A stretch of DNA of 5,952 bases. It comes from Sphingomonas sp. UBA4766. Lineage in GTDB: Bacteria; Pseudomonadota; Alphaproteobacteria; Sphingomonadales; Sphingomonadaceae. A program made the translations under genes and the position numbers. The stretch spans positions 1 to 5,952 of the forward strand of contig DHHS01000003.1 in the NCBI GenBank assembly GCA_002403415.1, read 5' to 3'. Positions 1-5,952 of the stretch are shown here, in pieces (position 1 is the first letter of the stretch; each line of letters starts with the position of its first letter). The notes below the pieces were generated by a model. It saw only the letters and a list, made by a program, of their open reading frames with translations. It ran no database searches and had not been told where the DNA came from.

Positions 1-791
1 TGCAGGGTGGAGGTGGTGAAGGGCGGCGGCGGATTGCGGGTGGCGGGTTTGGTCTCGACGCTGGCCACGCTGAAGCGCCCCGCCTCGACATCGGCCTTGG
101 CCGCAAGCGCATCGCCTTCGTCGCCGATGGTGAGCCGGTCGATCTTGTCCCCGCGCCACCGGCTCAGCCGCGCGGTGAACGGCGTGCCGTCATGCTCAAG
201 GGCGGCGGTCACCGACCAATATTCCTGGGGGCGGAACGCCTCGATCTCGCGCTCGCGCTCGACGATCAGCCGCAGCGCGACCGATTGCACCCGCCCCGCC
301 GATTTGGCGCCGGGCAGCTTGCGCCACAGCACCGGCGAGAGCGTAAACCCGACCAGATAATCGAGCGCGCGGCGCGCGCGGTAAGCGTCGATCAAATCGG
401 TATCGAGCGCGCGCGGATGCTGCATCGCCTCGGTCACGGTCGCCTTGGTAATCGCGTTGAAGGTCACGCGTTCGACCGCCTTGGGCAGTGCCTTTTTGGC
501 GCGCAGCACTTCTTGCACATGCCATGAAATCGCCTCCCCCTCACGATCGGGGTCGGTCGCGAGGATCAGCCGGTCGGCGGTTTTTGCAAGATCAGTGATC
601 GCCTTGAGCTGCTTGGCCTTGTCGGCGTAATTTTCCCATTCCATCGCGAAATCGGCGTCGGGATCGACCGATCCATCACGCGCGGGCAAATCGCGGACAT
701 GGCCATAGCTGGCCAACACCCGGTAATCGCCCCCCAGATATTTCTCGATGGTTTTGGCCTTGGCCGGCGATTCGACAATGACAAGCTGCAT
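1..791 (-). CDS. topA: DNA topoisomerase I, N-terminal part (cut by window edge)
   Basis: Type IA topoisomerase, which relaxes negatively supercoiled DNA by single-strand passage. Only residues 1-263 are visible; the rest lies left of the window. The Toprim domain opens with VIVESPAKAKTIEKYL (metal-binding Glu at residue 7) and carries DPDREGE at 80-86 (D80, D82, E84 in the acidic metal site). It is followed by YLVGFTLSPVLWRKL (145-159) and SAGRVQSVALR (164-174), both hallmarks of the family. The visible part ends in the conserved PPPPFTTSTL stretch, before the catalytic tyrosine, which should sit a few dozen residues further on. The ATG at 789-791 is chosen because GGGAG lies 5 bases upstream and the protein begins directly with the Toprim strand. 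It is the third gene of plsY-dprA-topA, 51 bases after the dprA stop. Nothing visible suggests damage. Identification is very secure. Confidence 0.97.
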   Translation of the reverse strand, partial: MQLVIVESPAKAKTIEKYLGGDYRVLASYGHVRDLPARDGSVDPDADFAMEWENYADKAKQLKAITDLAKTADRLILATDPDREGEAISWHVQEVLRAKKALPKAVERVTFNAITKATVTEAMQHPRALDTDLIDAYRARRALDYLVGFTLSPVLWRKLPGAKSAGRVQSVALRLIVEREREIEAFRPQEYWSVTAALEHDGTPFTARLSRWRGDKIDRLTIGDEGDALAAKADVEAGRFSVASVETKPATRNPPPPFTTSTL

Positions 792-823
792 GGACGCTCC
801 CTTACGCATACGCGCGAGGGTGG

Positions 824-841
824 GAAGCCCCGATGGGGTTC
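824..841 (-). other. Small hairpin between dprA and topA
   Basis: Just after the dprA stop, the transcript strand can fold GAA-CCCC / GGGG-(C)-UUC around a 3-base AUC loop, a 7-bp stem with one bulged base. No U-run follows, so it is not a classic intrinsic terminator. It could be an RNA-processing or attenuation element that sets topA level relative to dprA, or chance in GC-rich DNA. The fold is seen in the sequence; any role is inference. Confidence 0.35.
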
Positions 842-842
842 G

Positions 843-1928
843 TCAAGCGCCGATGCTCACCCGCCCGCCGGCGTGCCGCGTCAGGCGGCCGGCGAGTTCC
901 AGCTCCAGCAGCACCATCTGCACCACCGACGGCGCAAAGCCCGATTGACGGATCAGCTCGTCAACCGCGACGGGCGCAGGGCCAAGCAGGCCGGTAATCG
1001 CGCGGCGTTCGCCCTCGCTTGCATCCCCCGCCACTGGCGGCGCGCCATAACGTGACCGCGGCGCCCGCAGCATCCGCGCGTCCATCGGGCGGATCAGCTC
1101 CAGCACATCGGCCGCCGACTGCACCAGCGTCGCGCCCTCGCGGATCAGCTGATTACACCCTTGTGCACGCGGATCGACCGGGCTGCCCGGCACCGCCATC
1201 ACTTCGCGCCCCGCCTCGCCCGCCAGCCGCGCGGTGATGAGCGAGCCGGAACGGGGCGCCGCCTCCACCACCACCGTGCCGAGCGCAAGGCCAGCGATAA
1301 TGCGATTACGCTGCGGAAAATGGCGGGCAAGCGGTTCGGCGCCGGGCGGCTGTTCGGCGATCAGCAACCCCTCTTGCGCGATCCGTTCCTGCAGCGCGGC
1401 ATTTTCTGGTGGAAAGGCAATGTCGATGCCGCTCGCGATCACGCCGATCGTCCCACCCGCGATCGCGCCAACATGCGCTGCGGTATCGATTCCGCGCGCC
1501 AGGCCCGAGACGACCACCACGCCGTCGTTCGCCAGCGCATGCGCCAGCTCGCGCGCAAAACGACAGGCCGCAGCCGATGCATTGCGCGCGCCCACCATCG
1601 CGACAACGGGCCGCGCCAACAGCTCACCTGATCCGCGCACGATCAACGCGGGCGGCGCAGTGTCGGTCTGCGCGAGCAGCTCGGGATAGTCGGGCTGCCC
1701 CAGAAAAAGATAGCGCGCACCCAGCTTTGCGACCGCTGCCTGTTCGCGCGCCACCAGCCGGGGATCGGCGATCACCGGCGCGCGCCCGCCGCCCCGCACG
1801 GCCAGTGCCGGGATCGCTGCCAGTGCCGCCGAGGCGGTGCCGAACCGCGCGATCAGCTGCGCATAGGTGACCGGGCCGATATTGGCAGAACGGATCAGCC
1901 GGAGCCGGTCGGCGGCGTCATCCGCCAT
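843..1928 (-). CDS. dprA: DNA-processing protein DprA (Smf family)
   Basis: DprA binds incoming single-stranded DNA in the cytoplasm, shields it, and loads RecA during natural transformation; many non-competent bacteria also keep it. The 361-residue product has the usual three parts. The first is an N-terminal helix-hairpin-helix/SAM-like region (about 8-45, LRLIRSANIGPVTYAQLIARFG). The second is the Rossmann-like domain with MVGARNAS (111-118), VVSGLARGIDTAAH (138-151), GVIASGIDIAFPPEN (161-175), FPQRNRIIAGL (203-213) and RSGSLITA. The third is a C-terminal winged-helix DprA_WH segment (about 300-361). The start is taken at ATG 1926-1928, which overlaps the 3' end of plsY by 11 bases and implies translational coupling. 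A GTG at 1947-1949 would add seven residues and is less likely because the family normally begins close to the first helix. Ribosome-binding sequence is weak: AAGG lies 12 bases upstream of the ATG. Whether the host is competent cannot be told from here. Confidence 0.95.
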   Translation of the reverse strand: MADDAADRLRLIRSANIGPVTYAQLIARFGTASAALAAIPALAVRGGGRAPVIADPRLVAREQAAVAKLGARYLFLGQPDYPELLAQTDTAPPALIVRGSGELLARPVVAMVGARNASAAACRFARELAHALANDGVVVVSGLARGIDTAAHVGAIAGGTIGVIASGIDIAFPPENAALQERIAQEGLLIAEQPPGAEPLARHFPQRNRIIAGLALGTVVVEAAPRSGSLITARLAGEAGREVMAVPGSPVDPRAQGCNQLIREGATLVQSAADVLELIRPMDARMLRAPRSRYGAPPVAGDASEGERRAITGLLGPAPVAVDELIRQSGFAPSVVQMVLLELELAGRLTRHAGGRVSIGA

Positions 1929-2565
1929 GGGCCGAATCGGCCTTGGCACCGCCGATGCGCGGCTCGGTGCCGTTCATCAGCCGGGAAATGTTCGCACGGT
2001 GCTTCCACACAATCACCAGCGCCATCGCCGCCATCAGCGGGACAAGTGCCGGACTGCCGAGCAACAGCGCAGCGGGGATCGCGGCCACCACCGCGCTCAG
2101 GCTGCTGAGCGAGGAAATCCGCGACACCGCAATCGCCACGCCCCACACGCCGAGCAGTGCCAGCGCCACCGGCCACGCGACCGCCAGAATGATCCCCAAC
2201 GCGGTTGCCACGCCCTTGCCGCCGCGAAACCGCAGCCAGACGGGGTAGCAATGTCCGATCAGCGCCGCGCCCGCCGCAACCGGCCCAGCACCTGGCAAAG
2301 CACCCGCCCCAGCGCCCGGTGCAAGCTGTTCGGCAATTACAACTGCAACCCCGCCCTTGGCCGCATCGAGCAGCAAGGTGGCCGCCGCCAGCCCCTTGCG
2401 GCCCGTGCGCAAAACATTGGTCGCACCAATGCTGCCCGATCCGATCTGGCGCAGGTCGCCCGCACCGAACGCCCGCGTCAGCACCAGGCCAAAGGGGATA
2501 GACCCCAGCAAATAGCCAATGATGATGGGCCACAGCAGCGCCGGGGAAATCACTGTCCAGTCCAT
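1918..2565 (-). CDS. plsY: Glycerol-3-phosphate acyltransferase PlsY
   Basis: Integral inner-membrane enzyme that transfers an acyl group from acyl-phosphate (made by PlsX) to the 1-position of glycerol-3-phosphate, the first committed step of phospholipid synthesis. The 215-residue product has the family's size and several hydrophobic segments (roughly 5-30, 60-80, 93-110, 122-147 and 157-186). All three conserved motifs are present: glycine-rich motif 1 at 42-56 (GSGSIGATNVLRTGR), motif 2 at 104-121 (GHCYPVWLRFRGGKGVAT) and motif 3 around 187-205 (WKHRANISRLMNGTEPRIG). The one oddity is Ser45 in motif 1, where most members have Asn. The ATG at 2563-2565 is preceded by GGGGGCAAGG, and the Trp/hydrophobic start fits PlsY; the longer open frame upstream is antisense to murI and is ignored. 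It is the first gene of the leftward plsY-dprA-topA block, its stop lying inside dprA. Confidence 0.96.
   Translation of the reverse strand: MDWTVISPALLWPIIIGYLLGSIPFGLVLTRAFGAGDLRQIGSGSIGATNVLRTGRKGLAAATLLLDAAKGGVAVVIAEQLAPGAGAGALPGAGPVAAGAALIGHCYPVWLRFRGGKGVATALGIILAVAWPVALALLGVWGVAIAVSRISSLSSLSAVVAAIPAALLLGSPALVPLMAAMALVIVWKHRANISRLMNGTEPRIGGAKADSAHGG
1930..1942. repeat. 13-base inverted repeat at the plsY/dprA junction
   Basis: GGCCGA-A-TCGGCC is a perfect 6-bp inverted repeat with one central base. It sits inside the last codons of plsY and one base upstream of the dprA ATG, covering the place where the ribosome must land. It holds a GANTC site (GAATC, 1934-1938), the target of the CcrM methyltransferase in many Alphaproteobacteria. 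As RNA it could form only a short tight stem; as DNA it could be a protein site. It may simply be permitted by the plsY codons. Confidence 0.4.
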
Positions 2566-2691
2566 GCCTTGCCCCCATTGGTCCTGCGCGTTGGGCCAAT
2601 CCTTAGCCCTGGCGGGGCCCGCCATGCAACTCGCGGTCAGGCGGCCCGGCGATTGCCAAGCCTGCCCGGTTTGCGCCATGGCGGGCGAGCG
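2566..2691. promoter_or_regulatory. Divergent intergenic region, plsY (left) and murI (right)
   Basis: These 126 bases lie between two divergent genes and must hold the start signals for both unless transcription enters from further away. I see no strong sigma-70 match. The best leftward candidate is TTGCAT (2623-2628 read on the minus strand) with TAAGGA 18 bases on, which is weak. Two inverted repeats are visible: GGCGGG-G-CCCGCC at 2611-2623, inside that candidate's spacer, and ATTGG/CCAAT at 2577-2581 and 2596-2600. Either could be an operator or neither. The murI side shows only a poor ribosome-binding sequence (GGGCGAG). Confidence 0.4.
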
Positions 2692-3486
2692 ATGGAGATG
2701 CGCCCCGTCCTGTTTTTCGATTCCGGCATTGGCGGCCTGTCGGTGCTGGCCGCCGCTCGCGCGCTGATGCCGCAGATGCCGGTCGTCTATACCGCCGATT
2801 CGGCCGGCTTTCCCTATGGCACCCGCCCCGAGGGCGAAATTGCCGCGCGCGTCCCCGCGCTGCTCGGACGGCTGGTGGAGCGGTATCGCCCGCACCTCAT
2901 CGTGATTGCGTGCAACACCGCCTCCACGATCGCGCTGGCGGCGGTGCGCGCCGCACTCGACCTGCCGATCGTCGGCACCGTCCCCGCGATCAAGCCCGCC
3001 GCGCTGGTCAGCACCACCCGCGCCATTGGCGTGCTGGGGACACAATCAACGGTGCGCCAGGCCTATGTCGATAATCTGACGCATGAATTTGCCGGCGATT
3101 GTCTGGTCCTGCGCCACGGATCGGCCGATCTGGTGGCCGCCGCCGAAGAAAAGCTACGGGGTCATCCGGTCGCGCCCGGGCGCTACCGGGCCGCGCTCGA
3201 CGGCTTGCTGGGTCAGGCGGGCGGTGACCGGATCGACACGGTCGTGCTCGCCTGCACCCATTTCCCGCTGGTCGAGGCAGAGCTGGCCGCCGCTTCGCCG
3301 CGCACCCTTCGCTTTGTCGATGGGAGCGCGGGGATTGCCCGCCGGATCGCGCACCTGACCCGCGATCGGGCCTGGCCTGCCACGCCCGCCCCCGGCGTGG
3401 CGGTGTTCACACGGCTCGGGGAAGCTGAACATGCTTTGGCCCCGGCGCTTGCGGCTTTCGGGCTCGCGCGCATCGACGCATTGTAA
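2692..3486 (+). CDS. murI: Glutamate racemase MurI
   Basis: Cofactor-independent racemase that interconverts L- and D-glutamate in the cytoplasm; D-glutamate is then added to UDP-MurNAc-L-alanine by MurD in peptidoglycan synthesis. The 264-residue product is of normal length and shows the Asp/Glu racemase signature: FDSGIGGLSVL (9-19), FPYGTRP (40-46), IACNTAS with the first catalytic Cys at 74, VPAIKPA (97-103), IGVLGTQSTVRQAYV (112-126), and LACTHFPLV (186-194) with the second catalytic Cys at 188. Two in-frame ATGs compete. The one at 2692 is preferred because the second, at 2698, has GGAG directly touching it with no spacing; the choice changes only two residues. It is divergent from plsY and convergent with the amidase gene, with 16 bases between stops and no obvious terminator. 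A lone murI next to an amidase gives a small peptidoglycan pair, but opposite orientation means they are not one operon. Confidence 0.96.
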   Translation: MEMRPVLFFDSGIGGLSVLAAARALMPQMPVVYTADSAGFPYGTRPEGEIAARVPALLGRLVERYRPHLIVIACNTASTIALAAVRAALDLPIVGTVPAIKPAALVSTTRAIGVLGTQSTVRQAYVDNLTHEFAGDCLVLRHGSADLVAAAEEKLRGHPVAPGRYRAALDGLLGQAGGDRIDTVVLACTHFPLVEAELAAASPRTLRFVDGSAGIARRIAHLTRDRAWPATPAPGVAVFTRLGEAEHALAPALAAFGLARIDAL

Positions 3487-3502
3487 CCCGAATAGCGACG
3501 GT

Positions 3503-4360
3503 TCAGGCGGGTTCGGTAAAACGCTGATGCACCCATCCGGTCAGGCTGGGCCGGCCGCTGTCGTCAATCACATTGACCTGAAGCCAATTGCCGTCGACTT
3601 CAAGTTCCTCGAGCAAAACGCCCTCCGCTAATAGCTTGGTGACCGCAAACTGCGTGCCGGGGCCGGTCCGCAGGTTCAGCCCGCTTGCCGCGCTCACCCG
3701 GCTCAAGGCATCGCCATCATCAGCCCGCCCGCCAAACACGCGCGCGCGGAACCACGCCATGTCGAAAGCGGGGCCGGGATCGGCCTTGCGCACCGGCGCG
3801 ATATCGTCATGGCCGACAATTTCGTTGACGCCATAGCTTTCGACCAACGCCCGCACGATCGCCGCCGCCGCCTCAAGTTGCACGCGCAGGAAAGGTTCCC
3901 AGCCAATCGGGGTGCGCGACCCGTCGGGGTTGCCATTGCGGTGGGTCGCGATCACCGGATCGGCAATCGCGACACCGCTCTGCGATACCCAGCCGCTGCC
4001 CGACGCGCGCAAATGCCCCCAATTGGCCAGTTCAATGCCAAAGGATGCAGCATTCAGCCCGCTGAGCTGCACCCCCGCCCGGTTGCGCCAGCGCGACCGC
4101 CCGGCATGTTGGGCGCGCGTGTCAAAGCCCACGCACTGAATGACTGACCCGTCGCGGTCGACGACAACATGCGCGGAGGAACCGGGATTGGCGGGATTGC
4201 GAAACCACTCCGCCGACGACCGGCCCGATGCCCCGGCGGTGAAGTGCATCACCGCGATCTTGGGCACTGCGGTAAACGCGCCGCCGGTATAGGGTGAACC
4301 GATTTGTTCGACCACGCGGCTCTGTTGGCGCAGTTTATGGTCTCTGATCGTAAAGCTCAT
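3503..4360 (-). CDS. N-acetylmuramoyl-L-alanine amidase (Amidase_2/AmpD-like) with SH3-like C-terminus
   Basis: Zinc enzyme expected to cut the bond between N-acetylmuramic acid and L-alanine in peptidoglycan or its turnover products. The 285-residue product has an Amidase_2 domain (about 30-207) with likely zinc ligands H39 (VMHFTAG), H184 (VGHDDIAP) and D194 (KADPGPAFD), plus E110 (FGIEL) and K192 in the positions of the AmpD catalytic pair. Residues 221-282 resemble a bacterial SH3 wall-binding domain (SGLNLRTGPGTQF, then WLQVNV and TGWVHQRF). About 40 residues (116-155), rich in Gly, Ser and Pro, separate the E110 strand from the next helix and look like an insertion loop. No signal peptide is seen: the N-terminus is MSFTIRDHKLRQQSR, polar and charged. 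So the enzyme is either cytoplasmic, in muropeptide recycling, or exported without a Sec signal, as phage endolysins are. ATG 4358-4360 follows a GGGGGG tract and a good promoter. The family call is firm; substrate and location are open. Confidence 0.92.
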   Translation of the reverse strand: MSFTIRDHKLRQQSRVVEQIGSPYTGGAFTAVPKIAVMHFTAGASGRSSAEWFRNPANPGSSAHVVVDRDGSVIQCVGFDTRAQHAGRSRWRNRAGVQLSGLNAASFGIELANWGHLRASGSGWVSQSGVAIADPVIATHRNGNPDGSRTPIGWEPFLRVQLEAAAAIVRALVESYGVNEIVGHDDIAPVRKADPGPAFDMAWFRARVFGGRADDGDALSRVSAASGLNLRTGPGTQFAVTKLLAEGVLLEELEVDGNWLQVNVIDDSGRPSLTGWVHQRFTEPA

Positions 4361-4392
4361 TTGCCCCCCATTGGCTGAGTCGCCTGCGGGAT

Positions 4393-4422
4393 TTTATATA
4401 ACCTATTTGGTGAAAAAGTCAA
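4393..4422 (-). promoter_or_regulatory. Sigma-70-type promoter for the amidase gene
   Basis: Read leftward, TTGACT (4417-4422) matches five of six bases of the -35 consensus. It is followed by TATATA (4395-4400, 16-base spacer) or TATAAA (4393-4398, 18-base spacer). This is the most AT-rich patch in a very GC-rich window, and it lies in the 92-base gap between the amidase start and the stop of the upstream gene. Transcription would begin about 25-30 bases before the ATG. GANTC sites lie on both sides (4377-4381 and 4434-4438). The match is seen directly; activity is inferred. Confidence 0.65.
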
Positions 4423-4430
4423 CCGACAAA

Positions 4431-4441
4431 CGCGAATCGCG
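4431..4441. repeat. 11-base inverted repeat upstream of the amidase promoter
   Basis: CGCGA-A-TCGCG is a perfect 5-bp inverted repeat with one central base, centred about 17 bases upstream of the -35 box and 11 bases past the stop of the upstream gene. Its core CGAATCG is the same as that of the repeat at 1930-1942 and contains a GANTC methylation target. It could be a regulator site, the remains of a terminator for the upstream gene (no proper U-run follows), or chance. Confidence 0.35.
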
Positions 4442-4452
4442 CTGGCCCGGGG

Positions 4453-5952
4453 TCAGTCATTGCCCTGATTGCCGATAAGCTTGGCATGGATCGCCGCTGC
4501 ACGCACCGTTGCGAGATCAGCCCCGTCATCAATCTGGGCCAGCACCGTGCGCGCCGGGTTGTCGGCACGGGCATGCGGGCTGAACGCAACCGGGGCCAGC
4601 ATGCGCCGCGCGCCGGGAAGGTCATCGCGGTCAAGCAACGCCCCAAACGCCAGAAGGCGCACGGAGTCGCTGCGCGGTGCCAGCTCCACTGCCCGCAACA
4701 GGCCGTCAACGGCATTGGGTCGTGCAGGCTCGCCCGATGCGCGAAAGCTGGTGTAGAACAACACCAGCGGCAGGGCGAAATCGGGGTCGAGCCGATTGGC
4801 CTTCACGATGGTGCTACGCGCCTGGGTGAACAGCGCGCGATCCCTCGGTTCGGCCTTGATCGCGCGGAGCAACTGCGCGCGCGCCTTGGTTGTCATTGCC
4901 ATCAGATTCTTGGGCTCAATCGCGAGCGCCCGGTCGGCCGCAGCCTCGGCTTCGGCCAGATTGCCCGCGCGATACTCAAGTTCGGCGGCAACGCGCTGAA
5001 CCCAGGCTTCGGTAGGGTGCTCGGCGGCAATCTTGCGCGCGCCCGTCACGATCTTGCGCGCCTCGGCATCATCCAACCCGGCGGCGAGCGACAGCCAATG
5101 CGGGATCATCGCGGCTTCCCCACGTGAAAGCGCGCGGGTCACCACCGGCTCAGCCGTCAGGCGGTCGGCGGGGATGACGACGCTGTTGAACCCGGTTGAT
5201 CGGTAACGGTTCAGGTCGCGATCGAGTTCGCGCAAATCCCCGAAAGCTTGCGCGCCCGCGTCGACGGACTTCACCCCCTTGGCCAATAATTCGTAATAAG
5301 CGCGATATTGGCCTGCTCGCTTGCCGCTCAACAGCAAATAGTGCGTCAATAACCAGCCGCGCGCATATTTCTGCGACAGTTGCGAAGGATTGAGATCGCG
5401 ACCATCAAGATCCAACAGATCGCGCACCCGCATTGGACTATCCGTCAATATGGCGGATGCCCGCGAATTCAGTGGCGCACCCAGCCTGACCGCACCTTTT
5501 TCCACGAACATGGCCGTGCCCAGTACCTCCGCCAGCCCCTCGCTCAGCCAGCCGGGATAAATCGCCGCACTATTGCTGAGCAGCATGTGGTGCGTGAATT
5601 CGTGAAACAGAATTTCATCGGCGACCGAGCTTGAACCCGACGAATCGACACTATCGGGCGTGAAGATAACCGGCCCCTCGGGACGGTTTCGATAAAAACC
5701 GGCGACATCGTCGGTTCGCCCGCGATAGTAACGCTGGACGCCACCGATACCGCTGACCAGGTAGATAATAACTCGGTTCGATGCGCCGCCTTCTGGCTCC
5801 GGCAATTCAAACAAATAACGCACTGCCGCGCCAAATCGCTCGAGTTTGTCGGCAAAGGCTGTGATCTTGCGCGGGGGCACATTGCCGTAAACGACGAAAT
5901 GGCTCGTGCTTGCCTCCAGCCATTCGGCGCGGGCGGCGGTGCCCATGCCGAT
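4453..5952 (-). CDS. Exported HExxH metallopeptidase-like protein with TPR-like C-terminal half (5' end beyond window)
   Basis: Function unknown. 499 residues are visible and the true start lies right of the window. The frame is open to the edge, and the first residues (IGMGTAARA|EWLEAS) look like the tail of a Sec signal peptide ending in an Ala-Arg-Ala cleavage site, so the ATG at 5944-5946 is probably internal. Counting from that Met, HFVVYGN (16-22) opens a domain of alternating strands and helices. HEFTHH at 115-120 gives an HExxH zinc motif, and WLSEGLAE at 133-140 supplies Glu136 as a likely third ligand, 16 residues after the second His, as in gluzincin peptidases and DUF1570-type proteins. 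From about 295 on the sequence is helical and Ala-rich, with a clear TPR unit near 312-345 (YRAGNLAEAEAAADRALAIEP) and probably degenerate repeats after it. The expected location is the periplasm or outer surface. It is followed by the amidase gene, which has its own promoter. The metallopeptidase-like fold is likely; a real substrate cannot be named. Confidence 0.8.
   Translation of the reverse strand: MGMGTAARAEWLEASTSHFVVYGNVPPRKITAFADKLERFGAAVRYLFELPEPEGGASNRVIIYLVSGIGGVQRYYRGRTDDVAGFYRNRPEGPVIFTPDSVDSSGSSSVADEILFHEFTHHMLLSNSAAIYPGWLSEGLAEVLGTAMFVEKGAVRLGAPLNSRASAILTDSPMRVRDLLDLDGRDLNPSQLSQKYARGWLLTHYLLLSGKRAGQYRAYYELLAKGVKSVDAGAQAFGDLRELDRDLNRYRSTGFNSVVIPADRLTAEPVVTRALSRGEAAMIPHWLSLAAGLDDAEARKIVTGARKIAAEHPTEAWVQRVAAELEYRAGNLAEAEAAADRALAIEPKNLMAMTTKARAQLLRAIKAEPRDRALFTQARSTIVKANRLDPDFALPLVLFYTSFRASGEPARPNAVDGLLRAVELAPRSDSVRLLAFGALLDRDDLPGARRMLAPVAFSPHARADNPARTVLAQIDDGADLATVRAAAIHAKLIGNQGND

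Noticed and set aside
1867..2691. A long plus-strand open frame running into murI from upstream
   Set aside because: It is antisense to plsY and the start of dprA, has no family features, and is Arg/Gln/His-rich as expected of a shadow frame in GC-rich DNA. MurI similarity begins only at the ATG at 2692.
2566..3045. An open frame extending PlsY by 160 residues upstream on the minus strand
   Set aside because: The added part is antisense to murI and low in complexity. The ATG at 2565 has a good ribosome-binding sequence and gives a product of normal PlsY length.
3485..3513. AACCCG/CGGGTT inverted repeat between the convergent murI and amidase stops as a two-way terminator
   Set aside because: The arms are only 6 bp with a 17-base loop, and neither side has a T-run. 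This is too weak to call a terminator.
4486..5127. A 213-residue plus-strand open frame
   Set aside because: It lies opposite the HExxH/TPR gene, is rich in Arg and Gly with no recognisable motif, and shows no ribosome-binding sequence. It is taken as a shadow.
1..5952. A hidden defence, phage or mobile system
   Set aside because: Every gene is a core or typical chromosomal gene. There are no transposase, integrase, toxin-antitoxin, restriction or repeat-array features, and base composition is even apart from the small AT-rich promoter patch.

Overview
The window looks like ordinary chromosomal DNA from a GC-rich alphaproteobacterium, most probably a sphingomonad (Sphingomonadaceae). This rests on three things: strong G/C bias at third codon positions with long antisense shadow frames, the gene order plsY-dprA-topA that is familiar in Alphaproteobacteria, and the general feel of the protein sequences. 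The genus cannot be fixed from the sequence alone. I see no mobile element, phage module, CRISPR array, tRNA or rRNA.

Layout. (1) A leftward block, read in the order plsY -> dprA -> topA, fills positions 2565 down to 1. PlsY is the membrane glycerol-3-phosphate acyltransferase, DprA the RecA/ssDNA loader of transformation, and TopA DNA topoisomerase I, cut by the window's left edge after residue 263. plsY and dprA overlap by 11 bases. dprA and topA are 51 bases apart, with a small hairpin just after the dprA stop. (2) murI (glutamate racemase) runs rightward from 2692, divergent from plsY across a 126-base gap. (3) A leftward gene at 3503-4360 encodes a zinc-dependent N-acetylmuramoyl-L-alanine amidase with an SH3-like C-terminus and no signal peptide. 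It converges on murI with 16 bases between the stops. It has the best promoter in the window, in an AT-rich patch flanked by two GANTC (CcrM-type) sites. (4) A leftward gene from 4453 to beyond the right edge encodes an exported protein with an HExxH metallopeptidase-like motif and a TPR-like C-terminal half.

Taken together the window is an envelope-building and DNA-maintenance neighbourhood. MurI supplies D-glutamate for peptidoglycan, the amidase cleaves peptidoglycan or its fragments, PlsY makes lysophosphatidic acid for phospholipids, and DprA and TopA act on DNA. I found no convincing new multi-gene system. The items most worth a second look are the exported HExxH/TPR protein, the unsecreted amidase-SH3 protein with its GANTC-flanked promoter, a Ser-for-Asn change in the PlsY glycine-rich motif, and a 13-base inverted repeat at the dprA start.
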